From: Pseudomonadota bacterium
GTDB lineage: Bacteria > Pseudomonadota > Gammaproteobacteria > Burkholderiales > Burkholderiaceae_C
Reading direction: 5' to 3'
Assembly (NCBI GenBank): GCA_018242005.1
Contig: JAFECU010000300.1
Location: 1 to 64,000 of the forward strand
DNA length: 64,000 nt
The notes under the pieces were generated by a model. It ran no database searches. It worked only from the letters and a program-made list of their open reading frames with translations, and was not told where the DNA came from. A program made the translations under genes and the position numbers. This document shows, piece by piece, positions 27,714 through 37,839 of the stretch; within the stretch, counting starts at the first letter, position 1; each line of letters opens with the position of its first letter.

Positions 27714-27847
27714 GAGGTTCAAGAGCGATTTCTGTTGACGAGGAAACCGCTGCCATCCCGCCTTCGAGGCGACGACGGGGCGTCCATACATCGCGCATCG
27801 CGCGCGCCGGCAGGGCGCATCCACAGATGTCGCGACCTGCGCCGTTG

Positions 27848-28780
27848 TTACAGGCCCAGCATCAACCTGAGGTTCTGCACCGCTGCGCCGCTCGCACCCT
27901 TGCCCAGGTTGTCCAGGCGCGCCACCAGCACGGCGTGGCGGTAGTTCTCGTTGGCAAACACGCGCAGCTCCAGCTGGTTGCTGTCGTTGAGTGCCTGGGC
28001 GTCGAGCTTGCCGTCCTCGGTGGCGGGCAGCACCTTCACCCATTGCTCGGGCGTGTTGCTACGGGCGTAATGCGCGGCCAGCGCGTCGTGCAGGTCGGCG
28101 GCCTTCGGGCTGCCGGGCAGCAGGTCCAGGTGCAGCGGCAGCTCCACCAGCATGCCCTGGCGGAAGTTGCCCACCGCGGGGATGAAGATGGGCCGGCGCG
28201 TGAGGCCCGTGTACTTCATGATCTCGGGCAGATGCTTGTGCGACAGGCCCAGGGCGTAGAGCTCGAAGGGCGCGGCCTGGCCGGCTTCATAGGCCTCGAT
28301 CATGCCGCGACCGCCGCCCGAGTAGCCGCTCACCGAGGGCAGGGCCAGCGGGTGGTCGGCGGGCACCAGGCCGGCATCGACGAGGGGGCGCAGGAGCGCA
28401 ATCGCCCCCGTCGCATAGCAGCCGGGGTTGGCCACGCGCGTGGCGGCGCGCACGGCCTCCAACTGCCCCACCGCCAGCTCGGGAAAGCCAAAGACCCAGC
28501 CCGGCGCCGTGCGATGGGCGGTGGAGGCGTCGATGATCTTGATGGCGCGGCCGGTTTCGGCGGTGATGGCATCCACCAGGGCCACGGTCTCGCGCGCCGC
28601 ATCGTCGTGCAGGCACAGCACGACCAGGTCCACGCCGGCGATCAGCTTGCGCTTGGCGCCCGCGTCCTTGCGCAGTTCGGGGGCAATGCTGACCAGCTCC
28701 ACGTCTGGCATGGCCTGCAAGCGTTCACGGATCTGCAGGCCCGTGGTGCCTGCCTCGCCATCAATAAAAACCTTGGGCAT
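27848..28780 (-). CDS. argC: N-acetyl-gamma-glutamyl-phosphate reductase (type 2)
   Basis: A 310-residue enzyme of arginine biosynthesis, reducing N-acetylglutamyl phosphate to the semialdehyde with NADPH. The N-terminus [19 protein letters not shown] is the nucleotide-binding motif of the shorter type 2 family; the catalytic Cys is in [12 protein letters not shown] (near residue 117), and [14 protein letters not shown] holds a conserved His. Length agrees with type 2 (~310) rather than type 1 (~345). It stands alone and is divergent from sucC. Confidence 0.96.
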   Translation of the reverse strand: MPKVFIDGEAGTTGLQIRERLQAMPDVELVSIAPELRKDAGAKRKLIAGVDLVVLCLHDDAARETVALVDAITAETGRAIKIIDASTAHRTAPGWVFGFPELAVGQLEAVRAATRVANPGCYATGAIALLRPLVDAGLVPADHPLALPSVSGYSGGGRGMIEAYEAGQAAPFELYALGLSHKHLPEIMKYTGLTRRPIFIPAVGNFRQGMLVELPLHLDLLPGSPKAADLHDALAAHYARSNTPEQWVKVLPATEDGKLDAQALNDSNQLELRVFANENYRHAVLVARLDNLGKGASGAAVQNLRLMLGL

Positions 28781-28889
28781 CGAAGAGCTCCTGCAAGGGC
28801 CGCCCGCTTGTGCGACCCGGGGTACGTTATCACCACATCAATGATGCATCGCAACATAATACAATCGCCGACTGCCACTCACTGACACA

Positions 28890-28901
28890 CGGAAATTTCC
28901 G
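28890..28901. promoter_or_regulatory. Perfect palindrome in the sucC leader
   Basis: CGGAAATTTCCG is a perfect 12-base palindrome 50 bases upstream of the sucC ATG and just downstream of a TACAAT sequence (28860-28865) that could be a -10 element. It is a possible operator; no regulator is known from the sequence. Confidence 0.35.
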
Positions 28902-28951
28902 CGTTGCGGCAGAACGGGTACAAACACCATCCTTCCCCTGAGAGAGACCTC

Positions 28952-30112
<1,161 letters not shown>

Positions 30113-30129
30113 GCCCTGGAGAGAGCAAC

Positions 30130-31023
30130 ATGTCCATCTACATCAATAAAGACACCAAGGTCATCACCCAGGGTATCACCGGCAAGACCGGGCAGTTCCA
30201 CACCGAGAAGTGCCAGGAATACGCCAATGGCAAGAACTGTTTCGTGGCCGGTGTGAACCCGAAGAAGGCCGGCGAGGCCATCTTCAACATCCCGATCTAC
30301 GCCAGCGTCAAGGAAGCCGCGCAGCAGACCGGCGCCACGGTCTCGGTGATCTACGTGCCGCCGGCAGGCGCGGCCGCCGCCATCCTGGAGGCCGTCGAGG
30401 CCGACCTGGACCTGGCGATCTGCATTACCGAAGGCATCCCGGTGCGCGACATGCTTGAGGTGCGCAACAAGATGAAGGCCAAGGAGGCTGCCGGCGGCAA
30501 GCGCACGCTGCTGCTGGGCCCCAACTGTCCCGGCCTGATCACGCCAGACGAGATCAAGATCGGCATCATGCCGGGCCATATCCACAAGAAGGGCCGCGTG
30601 GGCGTCGTCTCCCGCTCCGGCACGCTGACCTATGAAGCCGTGGCGCAGCTGACCGAACTGGGCATAGGCCAGTCGTCGGCCGTGGGCATCGGCGGCGACC
30701 CGATCAACGGCCTCAAGCACATCGACGTGATGCGCGCCTTCAATGAAGACCCTGACACCGACGCCGTGATCATGATCGGCGAGATCGGCGGCCCAGACGA
30801 GGCCGAGGCCGCACGCTGGTGCAAGGCCAACATGAAGAAGCCCGTGGTCGGCTTCATCGCCGGCGTCACGGCTCCTCCGGGCAAGCGCATGGGCCATGCG
30901 GGCGCACTGATCTCCGGCGGCGCGGACACGGCCGACGCCAAGCTGGCCATCATGGAAGAATGCGGCTTCACGATCACGCGCAACCCGTCTGAGATGGGGC
31001 GCCTGCTCAAGGGTCTGCTGTAA
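30130..31023 (+). CDS. sucD: Succinyl-CoA ligase, alpha subunit
   Basis: A 297-residue subunit carrying the CoA site and the phosphohistidine. [21 protein letters not shown] starts the CoA-binding domain (GITGKTG); [10 protein letters not shown] is near residue 125, and the phosphorylated His is in [12 protein letters not shown] near residue 255. The start at 30130 has GGAGAG upstream. It is followed by a hairpin and then terC on the same strand. Confidence 0.97.
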   Translation: MSIYINKDTKVITQGITGKTGQFHTEKCQEYANGKNCFVAGVNPKKAGEAIFNIPIYASVKEAAQQTGATVSVIYVPPAGAAAAILEAVEADLDLAICITEGIPVRDMLEVRNKMKAKEAAGGKRTLLLGPNCPGLITPDEIKIGIMPGHIHKKGRVGVVSRSGTLTYEAVAQLTELGIGQSSAVGIGGDPINGLKHIDVMRAFNEDPDTDAVIMIGEIGGPDEAEAARWCKANMKKPVVGFIAGVTAPPGKRMGHAGALISGGADTADAKLAIMEECGFTITRNPSEMGRLLKGLL

Positions 31024-31134
31024 GCGCAGGACCTGGGCGCCCGCCGTGCCGCCCAGGCTACCCTGACCAGGTTACGCAAAAATACGCACGCCTGCGCGGC
31101 GTGACTTCTCTAAACTCCGTGCTCCACGCCTAAG

Positions 31135-31170
31135 AAGCGCCAGTCTGGCATCCCAGGCTGGCGCTTTATT
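31135..31170 (+). terminator. Hairpin between sucD and terC
   Basis: AAGCGCCAG (31135-31143) pairs with CTGGCGCTT (31158-31166), with a second inner stem CTGG/CCAG, and TTTATTC follows. It sits 112 bases past sucD and ends 20 bases before the terC ATG, so it is either the sucCD terminator or an attenuator in the terC leader. Confidence 0.7.
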
Positions 31171-31188
31171 CATAACACTGGAGCCACC

Positions 31189-31872
31189 ATGGAGTTTCTG
31201 AGCACTGCCGATTTCTGGATCGGACTGGTGAAGATCATCTGGATCAACATCATTCTTTCCGGCGACAACGCCGTCGTCATCGCCCTGGCGGCGCGCTCGC
31301 TGCCGCCCGATCAGCAGAGGAAGGCCGTACTCTTTGGCTCCGGTGCGGCCGTGGTGCTGCGTATCGTACTCACCATCGTGGCGGCCTGGCTGCTGGAGCT
31401 CTCCTACCTGCAGATCGTCGGCGGCATCCTGCTGCTGTGGATTGGCTACCATCTTCTGAGCGGCGACGAGGAGGAGGAGGACGAGTCCAAGAACAGCAGT
31501 GGCATGATGGCCGCCATCCGCACCATCCTGATCGCCGACCTGGTGATGAGCCTGGACAATGTGATCGCCGTGGCCGCCACGGCCCAGGGCAACATGGTGC
31601 TGCTGATCCTGGGCCTGGCCATCAGCATCCCGCTGGTCATCTTCGGCTCCACGCTGATGATCAAGCTGATGGAGCGGTTCCCCATCATCATCACCCTGGG
31701 CGCCGCCCTGATTGGCTGGGTGGGTGGTGAGACCGTCATGAACGACAACGTGCTGCGCGACTACGTGACCGCCCACCCGTGGCTGCACTATGCGGCTGCG
31801 GCTGCGGGTGCCGTGCTCGTGGTGGTTCTCGGCAAACTGGCGCAATCGCGCAGCGCGCCCCAGCAGGCCTGA
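31189..31872 (+). CDS. TerC-family membrane protein (after sucCD)
   Basis: A 227-residue TerC/YjbE-type integral membrane protein with about seven helices. The paired acidic metal motifs are SGDNAVVIALAARSLP (near residue 25) and VMSLDNVIAVAATAQG (near residue 120). A charged loop EEEEDESKNSS lies between. Family members are linked to manganese or other metal export. It has a GGAG ribosome site and follows sucD after a hairpin; unlike the second terC at 37840-38571, no yybP-ykoY riboswitch is visible in its leader. Confidence 0.92.
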   Translation: MEFLSTADFWIGLVKIIWINIILSGDNAVVIALAARSLPPDQQRKAVLFGSGAAVVLRIVLTIVAAWLLELSYLQIVGGILLLWIGYHLLSGDEEEEDESKNSSGMMAAIRTILIADLVMSLDNVIAVAATAQGNMVLLILGLAISIPLVIFGSTLMIKLMERFPIIITLGAALIGWVGGETVMNDNVLRDYVTAHPWLHYAAAAAGAVLVVVLGKLAQSRSAPQQA

Positions 31873-32440
31873 CCCCCATCTTCGCCTGCGCCTCGGAAAG
31901 AGGTGTAAAAACCGGCGCAGGCAGTGATATCGATTGAGTCGTCTTCTCGGGGCACGTGGTGTACACGCGGCGGCCCGTCATCCCCGCGGAGGCGGGGATG
32001 CAAGTGCCGGCCAGGCCTTTGATTCGTCGCTGCTGTGGGGCCCTGCCCTCACGGGGATGGCGTGGATCCGGCGGTGTTGACCGCTTGTGATCTGCAACGA
32101 CGCCGCGTAGGGTTTGGCCTTTTCGGCCTCAATGGCGTTCTACCCCTCGCGCACGGGAGTACGCCGCGCCCCCTCGCCTTGTGTGGCGCGCCCGTCACCG
32201 CGCCGGCGAGCGCATCCAACGGCCCGATCTGGGTTCGATGGAAATCGCCGCTTGAGGCAAAAAAACCGTCGCCGCGGGCTCCATTTCTGCGCGGACGGTC
32301 CCCAGATCGACGGCACCTCGTCTATGATGCGCACCTTGTGTGTAACTGATTGCATCAGACGGTGGCATGGTGGCATTGCAACAGATGGTCGTGAACAGGC
32401 AGGCCTTGCCCGGTGCCGCCGCAATCGGGGGGTGGGTCCC
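31873..32440. other. 568-base gene-free stretch
   Basis: No convincing gene is present. It holds a GCCTGCGCC/GGCGCAGGC inverted repeat (31884-31892 and 31914-31922) just past terC, the degenerate long inverted-repeat element at 31976-32062, and then about 380 bases of leader to the PP2C gene. The open frames in the last part have basic, low-complexity translations with no family resemblance. Confidence 0.6.
31976..32062. repeat. Long inverted-repeat element, half-decayed copy
   Basis: The left arm (31976-32002) matches the arm of the 5122-5208 element except for single changes, while the right arm (32036-32062) matches at about 20 of 27 positions. Total length, 87 bases, is the same as that of the intact copy, showing decay without length change. 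Confidence 0.75.
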
Positions 32441-33247
32441 ATGAAGCCCTTGCCGAGCTTGAGCTACGAGTTCTGCGCCCTGACCGATACCGGGCGCGTT
32501 CGTTCCAACAACGAGGATGCCGTCGCCATTCATGATGCCGCCCAGCTGGTGATACTGGCCGATGGCATGGGTGGCTACAACGCCGGCGAGGTGGCCAGCG
32601 GCATGGCCACCGAGTACATAGGCACCGAGTTTGCACAGTGGCTCGAAGACGCCCCCGCCGACACCCCCATGGCCGAGGTTCGTCGCGCGCTGGAGGCCTG
32701 CGTGGACAACGCCAACCACGCCATCATGGGGGCCGCGCTCACCAACCCGCAGTACCTGGGCATGGGCACCACCCTGGTGGTGGGCGTGTTTCGCTGCGAC
32801 CGGCTCATCCTGGCGCATATCGGCGACTCGCGCTGCTACCGGCTGCGCGCGGGCGAACTGCGCCAGATCACGCGTGACCATTCCTGGCTGCAGGAACAGG
32901 TGGACCTGGGCCTGTTCACTCCGGCGCAGGCCGCCGCCTCGGGCCTGCGCAACCTGGTCACGCGCGCGCTCGGCGTGGATGCCGCCATGCATGCCGAGAT
33001 CAACGAATTCACCGTGGAGTCTCAAGACTTGTATATCCTGTGCTCCGATGGCCTGACCGACATGGTGAGCGACGACGAGCTGGCGGCCCTGCTGCAGCAG
33101 CCCATCGCGCTGGCGGACAAGGCGGCGCGCATGGTGGCCATGGCCAACGCCCGGGGCGGGCGCGATAACATCAGCGTGTTGCTGGCCCAGGCCGGCGCAC
33201 GGGACAGGCGGCGGGGGCTGGTTTCGCGCCTGCTGCGCATGCCCTGA
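32441..33247 (+). CDS. PP2C-family serine/threonine phosphatase
   Basis: A 268-residue metal-dependent phosphatase of the Stp1/PrpC type. Metal-binding motifs are intact: GRVRSNNEDAV (residues ~17-27), LADGMGGYNAGEVAS (~38-52), LAHIGDSRCYRLR (~123-135), CSDGLTDMV (~199-207) and GGRDNISVLL near residue 246. It dephosphorylates Ser/Thr proteins. The ATG at 32441 is where homology begins. The next genes encode an FHA protein and an MBL-fold phosphodiesterase in the same direction; no Hanks-type kinase is encoded in the window, so the opposing kinase must be elsewhere. Confidence 0.93.
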   Translation: MKPLPSLSYEFCALTDTGRVRSNNEDAVAIHDAAQLVILADGMGGYNAGEVASGMATEYIGTEFAQWLEDAPADTPMAEVRRALEACVDNANHAIMGAALTNPQYLGMGTTLVVGVFRCDRLILAHIGDSRCYRLRAGELRQITRDHSWLQEQVDLGLFTPAQAAASGLRNLVTRALGVDAAMHAEINEFTVESQDLYILCSDGLTDMVSDDELAALLQQPIALADKAARMVAMANARGGRDNISVLLAQAGARDRRRGLVSRLLRMP

Positions 33248-33313
33248 GGCACCCCGGCTACCCGATAATTGCAGGCCCCTCCCAGCGAATTGCACGCAGA
33301 AGGAACAAGAAGC

Positions 33314-33952
33314 ATGCCCAGAATGGTCGTATCCATAGACGGAGTGGTCATCAAGGAGGTGCCGCTCACCCGGGAGCGCACGACGGTCGGGCGCCGGCCT
33401 TACAACGACGTGGTCATCGACAACCTGGCCGTGAGTGGCGAGCACGCCGTCCTCGTCATGGACGGTGACGAGGTCCAGGTGCATGATCTGGGCAGCACCA
33501 ACGGCACCTATGTGAACGGCAAGGCCATCCGGCAGCAGCTGCTGCGCAATGGCGATGTCGTGGAGATGGGCAAGTACAAGATCCGCTTTGTGCACGATGC
33601 GCAGCGGCAAGACTACGAAAACACCGTGTTGTTCGAGTCTGGCAGGCCCTTGGCCATCCCTGCGGCAAGGCCGGTGGCGGCACCCGTCCAGCTCAGTGGC
33701 TGTGTGCGCGTGCTGGCAGGGCCCGCAGCCGGTCGCGAGGTCGCGCTGACCAAGGTCGTCACCACCATAGGCAAACCCGGCATCGCCGTGGCCTCCATCA
33801 CACGGCGCCAGCACAGCTTCGTGCTGGCACTGGTGGAGGGCGCCGACGCACTGCAGCTCAACGGCGCGCCCATAGGCGCCGCCCACGTGCCCCTGAAGAG
33901 CGGCGACCGCATCGATCTGGCGGGCACCGAAATGGCGTTCTTGCTGGCATGA
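33314..33952 (+). CDS. Tandem FHA-domain protein
   Basis: A 212-residue cytoplasmic protein. Residues ~5-92 are a canonical FHA domain that reads phosphothreonine: TTVGRRPYNDVVIDNLAVSGEHA with the RRxxND..SGEHA pattern, then DLGSTNGTYVNG. Residues ~122-212 repeat the beta-sandwich rhythm (GREVALTKVVTTIGKPGIAV, SITRRQHSFVLAL, LNGAPIG, LKSGDRIDLAGTEMAFL), so I read a second, degenerate FHA domain lacking the canonical Ser/His. AGGAA precedes the ATG. It lies 66 bases after the PP2C gene and is presumably part of the same phospho-signalling unit. Confidence 0.88.
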   Translation: MPRMVVSIDGVVIKEVPLTRERTTVGRRPYNDVVIDNLAVSGEHAVLVMDGDEVQVHDLGSTNGTYVNGKAIRQQLLRNGDVVEMGKYKIRFVHDAQRQDYENTVLFESGRPLAIPAARPVAAPVQLSGCVRVLAGPAAGREVALTKVVTTIGKPGIAVASITRRQHSFVLALVEGADALQLNGAPIGAAHVPLKSGDRIDLAGTEMAFLLA

Positions 33953-34018
33953 TCAAGCCCTGACCGCTCGCCCCTGCGCGAGCAGGAGAGGACGGGGCCT
34001 CCAGAAACGCTGTCGCCC

Positions 34019-34807
34019 ATGAAAATTCGCATACTCGGCTGCAGCGGCAGCATCGCCCGTGGTTGCCGCACCACCTCGTTCCTGCTGGGCGAGCAGATCC
34101 TGGTGGATGCCGGCACCGGCGTGGGCGAGCTCACGCTGGACGAAATGCGGCGTGTGGACCATGTCTTCCTGACCCATTCGCACCTCGACCATATTGCCGC
34201 CCTGCCGCTGCTGCTGGACGCCGTGGGCGGGTGCCGCCAGCGTTCCCTGCAGGTGTACGCGTTGCCAGCCACCTTGGCCGCGATAAGCGCTCATATCTTC
34301 AACGATGTGATCTGGCCCGACTTCACGCGCATCCCCACTCGGCAGGCGCCGTTCGTGCGCCTGCTGCCGCTGGGCGTGGGCGACATCTTTGGCGTTGCCG
34401 GCATCACGCTGGAGGTGCTGCCCGCGCGCCACAGCGTGCCCGCCGTGGGCTATGCCGCGCGTGGCCAGGGGGGCTGGTGGGTCTACAGCGGCGACACGGA
34501 GGGCCTGGAGACGGCCTTCTGGCGCCGCGTGAACGCCCTGTGCCAGAGCGCGGACGGCGTTTCCGCGCTGTGCATAGAAACTGCATTCAGCAATGCCGAG
34601 GCCGAGTTGGCACGCATGAGCCGGCACCTGTCGCCCACCGCTCTGGCGCACGAGCTGACTGCATTGCCCGCCGGCATCGACCTGCCCATCTACATCACCC
34701 ACGCCAAGCCGCAGCAAAGCGGCCTCATCATGCGTGAGGTGCAGGCCCTGGAGCATGGTGCGCTGCGCCTGATCGACCTGCAGACGGTGGATGTGCTGAA
34801 CGTCTGA
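34019..34807 (+). CDS. MBL-fold phosphodiesterase (3',5'-cyclic nucleotide PDE-like)
   Basis: A 262-residue metallo-beta-lactamase-fold hydrolase. The metal motif THSHLDHIAALPLL (near residue 52), SGDTEG (near residue 160) and ITHAKP (near residue 229) are in place. Overall it resembles class II cyclic-nucleotide phosphodiesterases and related RNase Z-like proteins. It follows the FHA gene after 66 bases. A cyclic-nucleotide substrate is a family-based guess; other phosphodiesters are possible. Confidence 0.82.
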   Translation: MKIRILGCSGSIARGCRTTSFLLGEQILVDAGTGVGELTLDEMRRVDHVFLTHSHLDHIAALPLLLDAVGGCRQRSLQVYALPATLAAISAHIFNDVIWPDFTRIPTRQAPFVRLLPLGVGDIFGVAGITLEVLPARHSVPAVGYAARGQGGWWVYSGDTEGLETAFWRRVNALCQSADGVSALCIETAFSNAEAELARMSRHLSPTALAHELTALPAGIDLPIYITHAKPQQSGLIMREVQALEHGALRLIDLQTVDVLNV

Positions 34808-34847
34808 GCGTTTCAGCGCATCCGGCATTCGGGCGCGAAGACGGGCA

Positions 34848-35231
34848 TTAGCCGCCGCAGCCCTTGCCATGGGCCGGATGCAGGCCCTCGGCCTTGGCAT
34901 TGGCCTCAGTCATGTATCTTCCGGCCTTGGTGCGGCCATAGTAGCGGTCGTCCATGCAGTGGTAGGCTTTGCGCGAACCATTGGTCCAGGCGTCGTTGAT
35001 CCAGACCTTGCCAGGGCCACCGCCGGGCGCCGGTGGACCGTCCAGCAGATCCGGTTCGCCCGGGGCGCGGCTGGTCATCCCCGTGGAGGGCGCCACCCCG
35101 GTGGCCTTGACCGACGACGATTGATCCTCCAGCGAGTTCGGCGCCGCGCCGGCGCGTGGCTGCTGTGCGAGGGCGCCCAGGGTGCCGAGCAGGCAGCTGA
35201 CAACAAGCAAAACCTTGATGGATGGAGTCAT
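34848..35231 (-). CDS. Small secreted protein of unknown function
   Basis: A 127-residue protein with a signal peptide (cleavage near ALAQ, residue 23), a Pro/Gly-rich linker, and a C-terminal module of about 50 residues: VWINDAWTNGSRKAYHCMDD, then RYYGRTKAGRYMTEANAKAEG and a final GKGCGG. The YHC..D.YYG.TK.G.YM.E..A pattern recurs, as I recall, in many small Burkholderiales exported proteins; the two Cys may form a disulfide. No function is known. It is convergent with the phosphodiesterase gene and lies beyond moaC on the same strand. Confidence 0.75.
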   Translation of the reverse strand: MTPSIKVLLVVSCLLGTLGALAQQPRAGAAPNSLEDQSSSVKATGVAPSTGMTSRAPGEPDLLDGPPAPGGGPGKVWINDAWTNGSRKAYHCMDDRYYGRTKAGRYMTEANAKAEGLHPAHGKGCGG

Positions 35232-35326
35232 GGAAAGCCCTCCGGACAGGCTGTTGCAGAGTCACCCATGGTACTGAGCGCAGCCCCGGACCACAAGCCG
35301 CCGCGCCGCGTCCGGCGGCCCTTGCC

Positions 35327-35806
35327 TCACGCCACAAAGCTGCCAGACTTCCCGCCATGCTTTTCCAGCACCCGCACGCCCGTCATCACCATGCGCTTGT
35401 CGGCCGCCTTGCACATGTCGTAGATGGTCAGCAGCGCCACCTGCACGGCGGTAAGCGCCTCCATCTCAACGCCCGTGGGGCCCACGGTCTCCACGGTGGC
35501 GCTGCATTGCACGGCGTGATCTGCGGGCAGCAGTTCAAACTCGACGGCCACGCGCGTCAGGGCCAGGGGGTGGCATAGCGGAATCAGCTCGCTGGTCTTT
35601 TTGGCGGCCATGATGCCGGCGATGCGGGCCACGCCCAGCACGTCGCCCTTCCTGGTGGTGCCGGATTCAATCAGCGCAAGGGTGGCGCCCTGCATCTCGA
35701 TGCGCCCGGTGGCCACGGCCGTGCGGTGAGTGGCGCTCTTGGTGCCCACATCCACCATATGGGCCTGGCCTTGGGCGTCGAAGTGGGTCAGCGGAGAGTT
35801 TGTCAT
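35327..35806 (-). CDS. moaC: Cyclic pyranopterin monophosphate synthase
   Basis: A 159-residue molybdenum-cofactor enzyme that converts the MoaA product (3',8-cyclo-7,8-dihydro-GTP) to cyclic pyranopterin monophosphate. [16 protein letters not shown] (residues ~69-84) is the signature, and [27 protein letters not shown] holds the active-site residues. Start and length agree with the family. It stands alone, divergent from the M48 protease gene. Confidence 0.96.
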   Translation of the reverse strand: MTNSPLTHFDAQGQAHMVDVGTKSATHRTAVATGRIEMQGATLALIESGTTRKGDVLGVARIAGIMAAKKTSELIPLCHPLALTRVAVEFELLPADHAVQCSATVETVGPTGVEMEALTAVQVALLTIYDMCKAADKRMVMTGVRVLEKHGGKSGSFVA

Positions 35807-35919
35807 GGTGGGGCAGGGTTACACGCGGGAGCGAAACATTTTCAAGGCCGCGGCATCATACGGCCATGTGCAAATGGTCGCGGCAAGCGGCCGGCCCGCG
35901 AGGCGGGTGGAGGAATTGC

Positions 35920-37479
35920 GTGCAGGGTTTCAAGTCGTATCGTAATTTAGCGCTTATTGGACGAGCGTTGGCAGCTGCGGTTTTCATAGTGGCTGGTGGG
36001 GCGCCGGTGCCCGCAGCCCTGGCGCAGTCCCAGCTGCCCATGATGGGCGACGGCGCCGAGATGACGACCAGCGCCGAGCGCAAGCTGGGCGATCGCATCA
36101 TCCGTGAGCTCTACCGCGACCCGGACTACATAGACGACGCCGTGCTGCAGGAATATGTGCAAAACCTCTTCCAATCCCTGGTGCGCGCGGCCGAACAGCG
36201 TGGCGAGCTCTCGCCCGAGTTGCAGGAGCGCTTTGCCTGGCAGATCCTGCTGGGCCGCGACCGCACGGTGAACGCGTTCGCTCTTCCCGGTGGCTATTTC
36301 GGCGTTCACCTGGGACTGATAGGCGTGGTGGACACCCGCGACGAACTGGCCTCGGTGCTGGCGCACGAATTGAGCCATGTGACGCAGCGCCATATCTCGC
36401 GCCTGATGGCCCAGCAGGGACGGCAGACGCCGTTGATGCTGGGTGCCATGGTGCTGGGCGCGCTGGCTGCGGCCAAGAACCCGGCCGCGGCCCAGGCGAT
36501 GATGGTGGGCGGCCAGGCGCTGGCGGTGCAGAACCAGCTCAATTTCTCCCGCGACATGGAGCGCGAGGCCGACCGCGTGGGCTTCGGCCTGATGCAGCCG
36601 GCGGGCTTTGCGCCCCAGGGCTTCGTGGCCATGTTCGACAAGCTGCAGCAGGCCAACCGCCTCAACGACAACGGCAGCTGGCCGTATCTTCGCAGCCACC
36701 CGCTGACCAGCCAGCGCATTGCCGACATGCACAGTCGCATTCCGCAGGGACAGGCGATACCCATGCAGGCCACGCTGGAGCATTTGATGATGTCTGCGCG
36801 CGCGCGCGTGCTGACGCGCCCCGGCGTGGACACCTGGCGCCAGTGGGCGGCCGAGCCGCACGACGCGGGCTTTGCCTCCCGACCCCTGACGCAGCGCGTT
36901 CCGGCCTGGTATGCCGCCACCCTGAGCGCCATGCAGCTGGCCGACTATGGCGCGGCGCGCCAGTCATTGCGCGGGCTGCAGGCCGACACGCGCGGTGACG
37001 CCGCCGCGGCGCGCCAGGCAAGGCTGCTGGGCGCCGAGCTCGAACTGGCGGCGGGCGATGCGCCAGCGGCGCTGACCTACCTTCAGGACAGTGTGGTCAT
37101 CGACCAGGCCAAGACAAGCACCGCGTCCGGCCGGCCCGAGCTGCTGCTGCGCACCCAGGCCCTGCTGCGCACGGGTGCCACCGCCGAGATGGCCGGCCCG
37201 CTGCAGACCTGGGTGAGCAGCCACCCCGGCGATGCCACGGCCTGGCAGGCGCTGGCCCAGGTGTGGCAGCAGCAGAAACAGCCTCTGCGCGCCGTGCGCG
37301 CCGAGGCCGAGGCCCAGGTGGCACGCTTTGACTATGCCGCGGCGGTGGATCGCTTCAAGGCCGGACAGGACCTCGCACGCAGCCGCGGCGCGTCGGCCGA
37401 TTACATCGAGGCCTCGATCATCGACACGCGGCTGCGTGCCGTGCAGTCACTTCTGAAGGAACAGGCCGCCGAGCGCTGA
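35920..37479 (+). CDS. M48-family periplasmic metalloprotease with TPR-like tail (BepA-like)
   Basis: A 519-residue exported protease. I place the start at the GTG at 35920: GGAGGA lies five bases before it, and the signal peptide (SYRNLALIGRALAAAVFIVA, ending near ALAQ) begins there, whereas upstream ATGs give unlikely N-termini. The zinc motif HELSH is at 149-153 with the third ligand in READRVGF (Glu216). Residues ~330-510 are helical and repeat-like (AWQALAQVWQQQKQPLRAVR), matching the TPR half of BepA/YfgC, which degrades stalled outer-membrane proteins such as LptD. Its 3' end overlaps the convergent holin-like gene by 33 bases. Confidence 0.9.
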   Translation: MQGFKSYRNLALIGRALAAAVFIVAGGAPVPAALAQSQLPMMGDGAEMTTSAERKLGDRIIRELYRDPDYIDDAVLQEYVQNLFQSLVRAAEQRGELSPELQERFAWQILLGRDRTVNAFALPGGYFGVHLGLIGVVDTRDELASVLAHELSHVTQRHISRLMAQQGRQTPLMLGAMVLGALAAAKNPAAAQAMMVGGQALAVQNQLNFSRDMEREADRVGFGLMQPAGFAPQGFVAMFDKLQQANRLNDNGSWPYLRSHPLTSQRIADMHSRIPQGQAIPMQATLEHLMMSARARVLTRPGVDTWRQWAAEPHDAGFASRPLTQRVPAWYAATLSAMQLADYGAARQSLRGLQADTRGDAAAARQARLLGAELELAAGDAPAALTYLQDSVVIDQAKTSTASGRPELLLRTQALLRTGATAEMAGPLQTWVSSHPGDATAWQALAQVWQQQKQPLRAVRAEAEAQVARFDYAAAVDRFKAGQDLARSRGASADYIEASIIDTRLRAVQSLLKEQAAER

Positions 37480-37803
37480 TTCGATCAGCATGCCCAGCAG
37501 CGAGTAGATCAAGGACCCGATCAGCGCCGCCGCGAAGCCATGCACCTGAAAGCCCTGGCCCAGCACCGAGGCGGCAGCCCAGAACATCAGGGCGTTGATG
37601 ACGAAAAGGAACAGGCCGAGCGTGACGATGGTCACCGGCAGCGTGAGGATCACAAGCACCGGCCGCAGCACCACGTTGAACAGCCCGATGACGAAGGCCG
37701 CCGCCAGCGCGGCACCAAAGCTGCGCACCTCCACGCCGCTGTAGAGGTAGGCCACGCAGAGCAGGGCGGCCGCGCTCAGCAGCCATTTGACGAGGAGTCG
37801 CAT
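37447..37803 (-). CDS. Phage holin family 4 superfamily IV-like membrane protein
   Basis: A 118-residue membrane protein with four hydrophobic helices and the family sequence FVIGLFNVVLRPVLVILTLP followed by VTLGLFLFVINALMFW. Despite the family name (mycobacterial 4TM phage holin, PF04020) these proteins are ordinary chromosomal genes of unknown function, and nothing phage-like surrounds it. Its 3' end overlaps the convergent protease gene. Confidence 0.88.
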   Translation of the reverse strand: MRLLVKWLLSAAALLCVAYLYSGVEVRSFGAALAAAFVIGLFNVVLRPVLVILTLPVTIVTLGLFLFVINALMFWAAASVLGQGFQVHGFAAALIGSLIYSLLGMLIESALGGLFLQK

Positions 37804-37839
37804 GGCGCCAGCATAGCACTGGCGGCGCAGTGCGTGGGT

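Noticed and set aside
27754-27777. Fourth copy of the long inverted repeat
   Set aside because: Only a partial resemblance to one arm (GCCTTCG..GACGACGG) can be seen; too weak to annotate.
32002-32440. N-terminal extension or a separate small gene before the PP2C phosphatase
   Set aside because: The open frame gives a basic, low-complexity translation and overlaps the degenerate repeat; family homology starts at 32441.
37447-37803. Prophage remnant suggested by the holin family name
   Set aside because: PF04020-type proteins are ordinary chromosomal membrane proteins, and no other phage gene is nearby.
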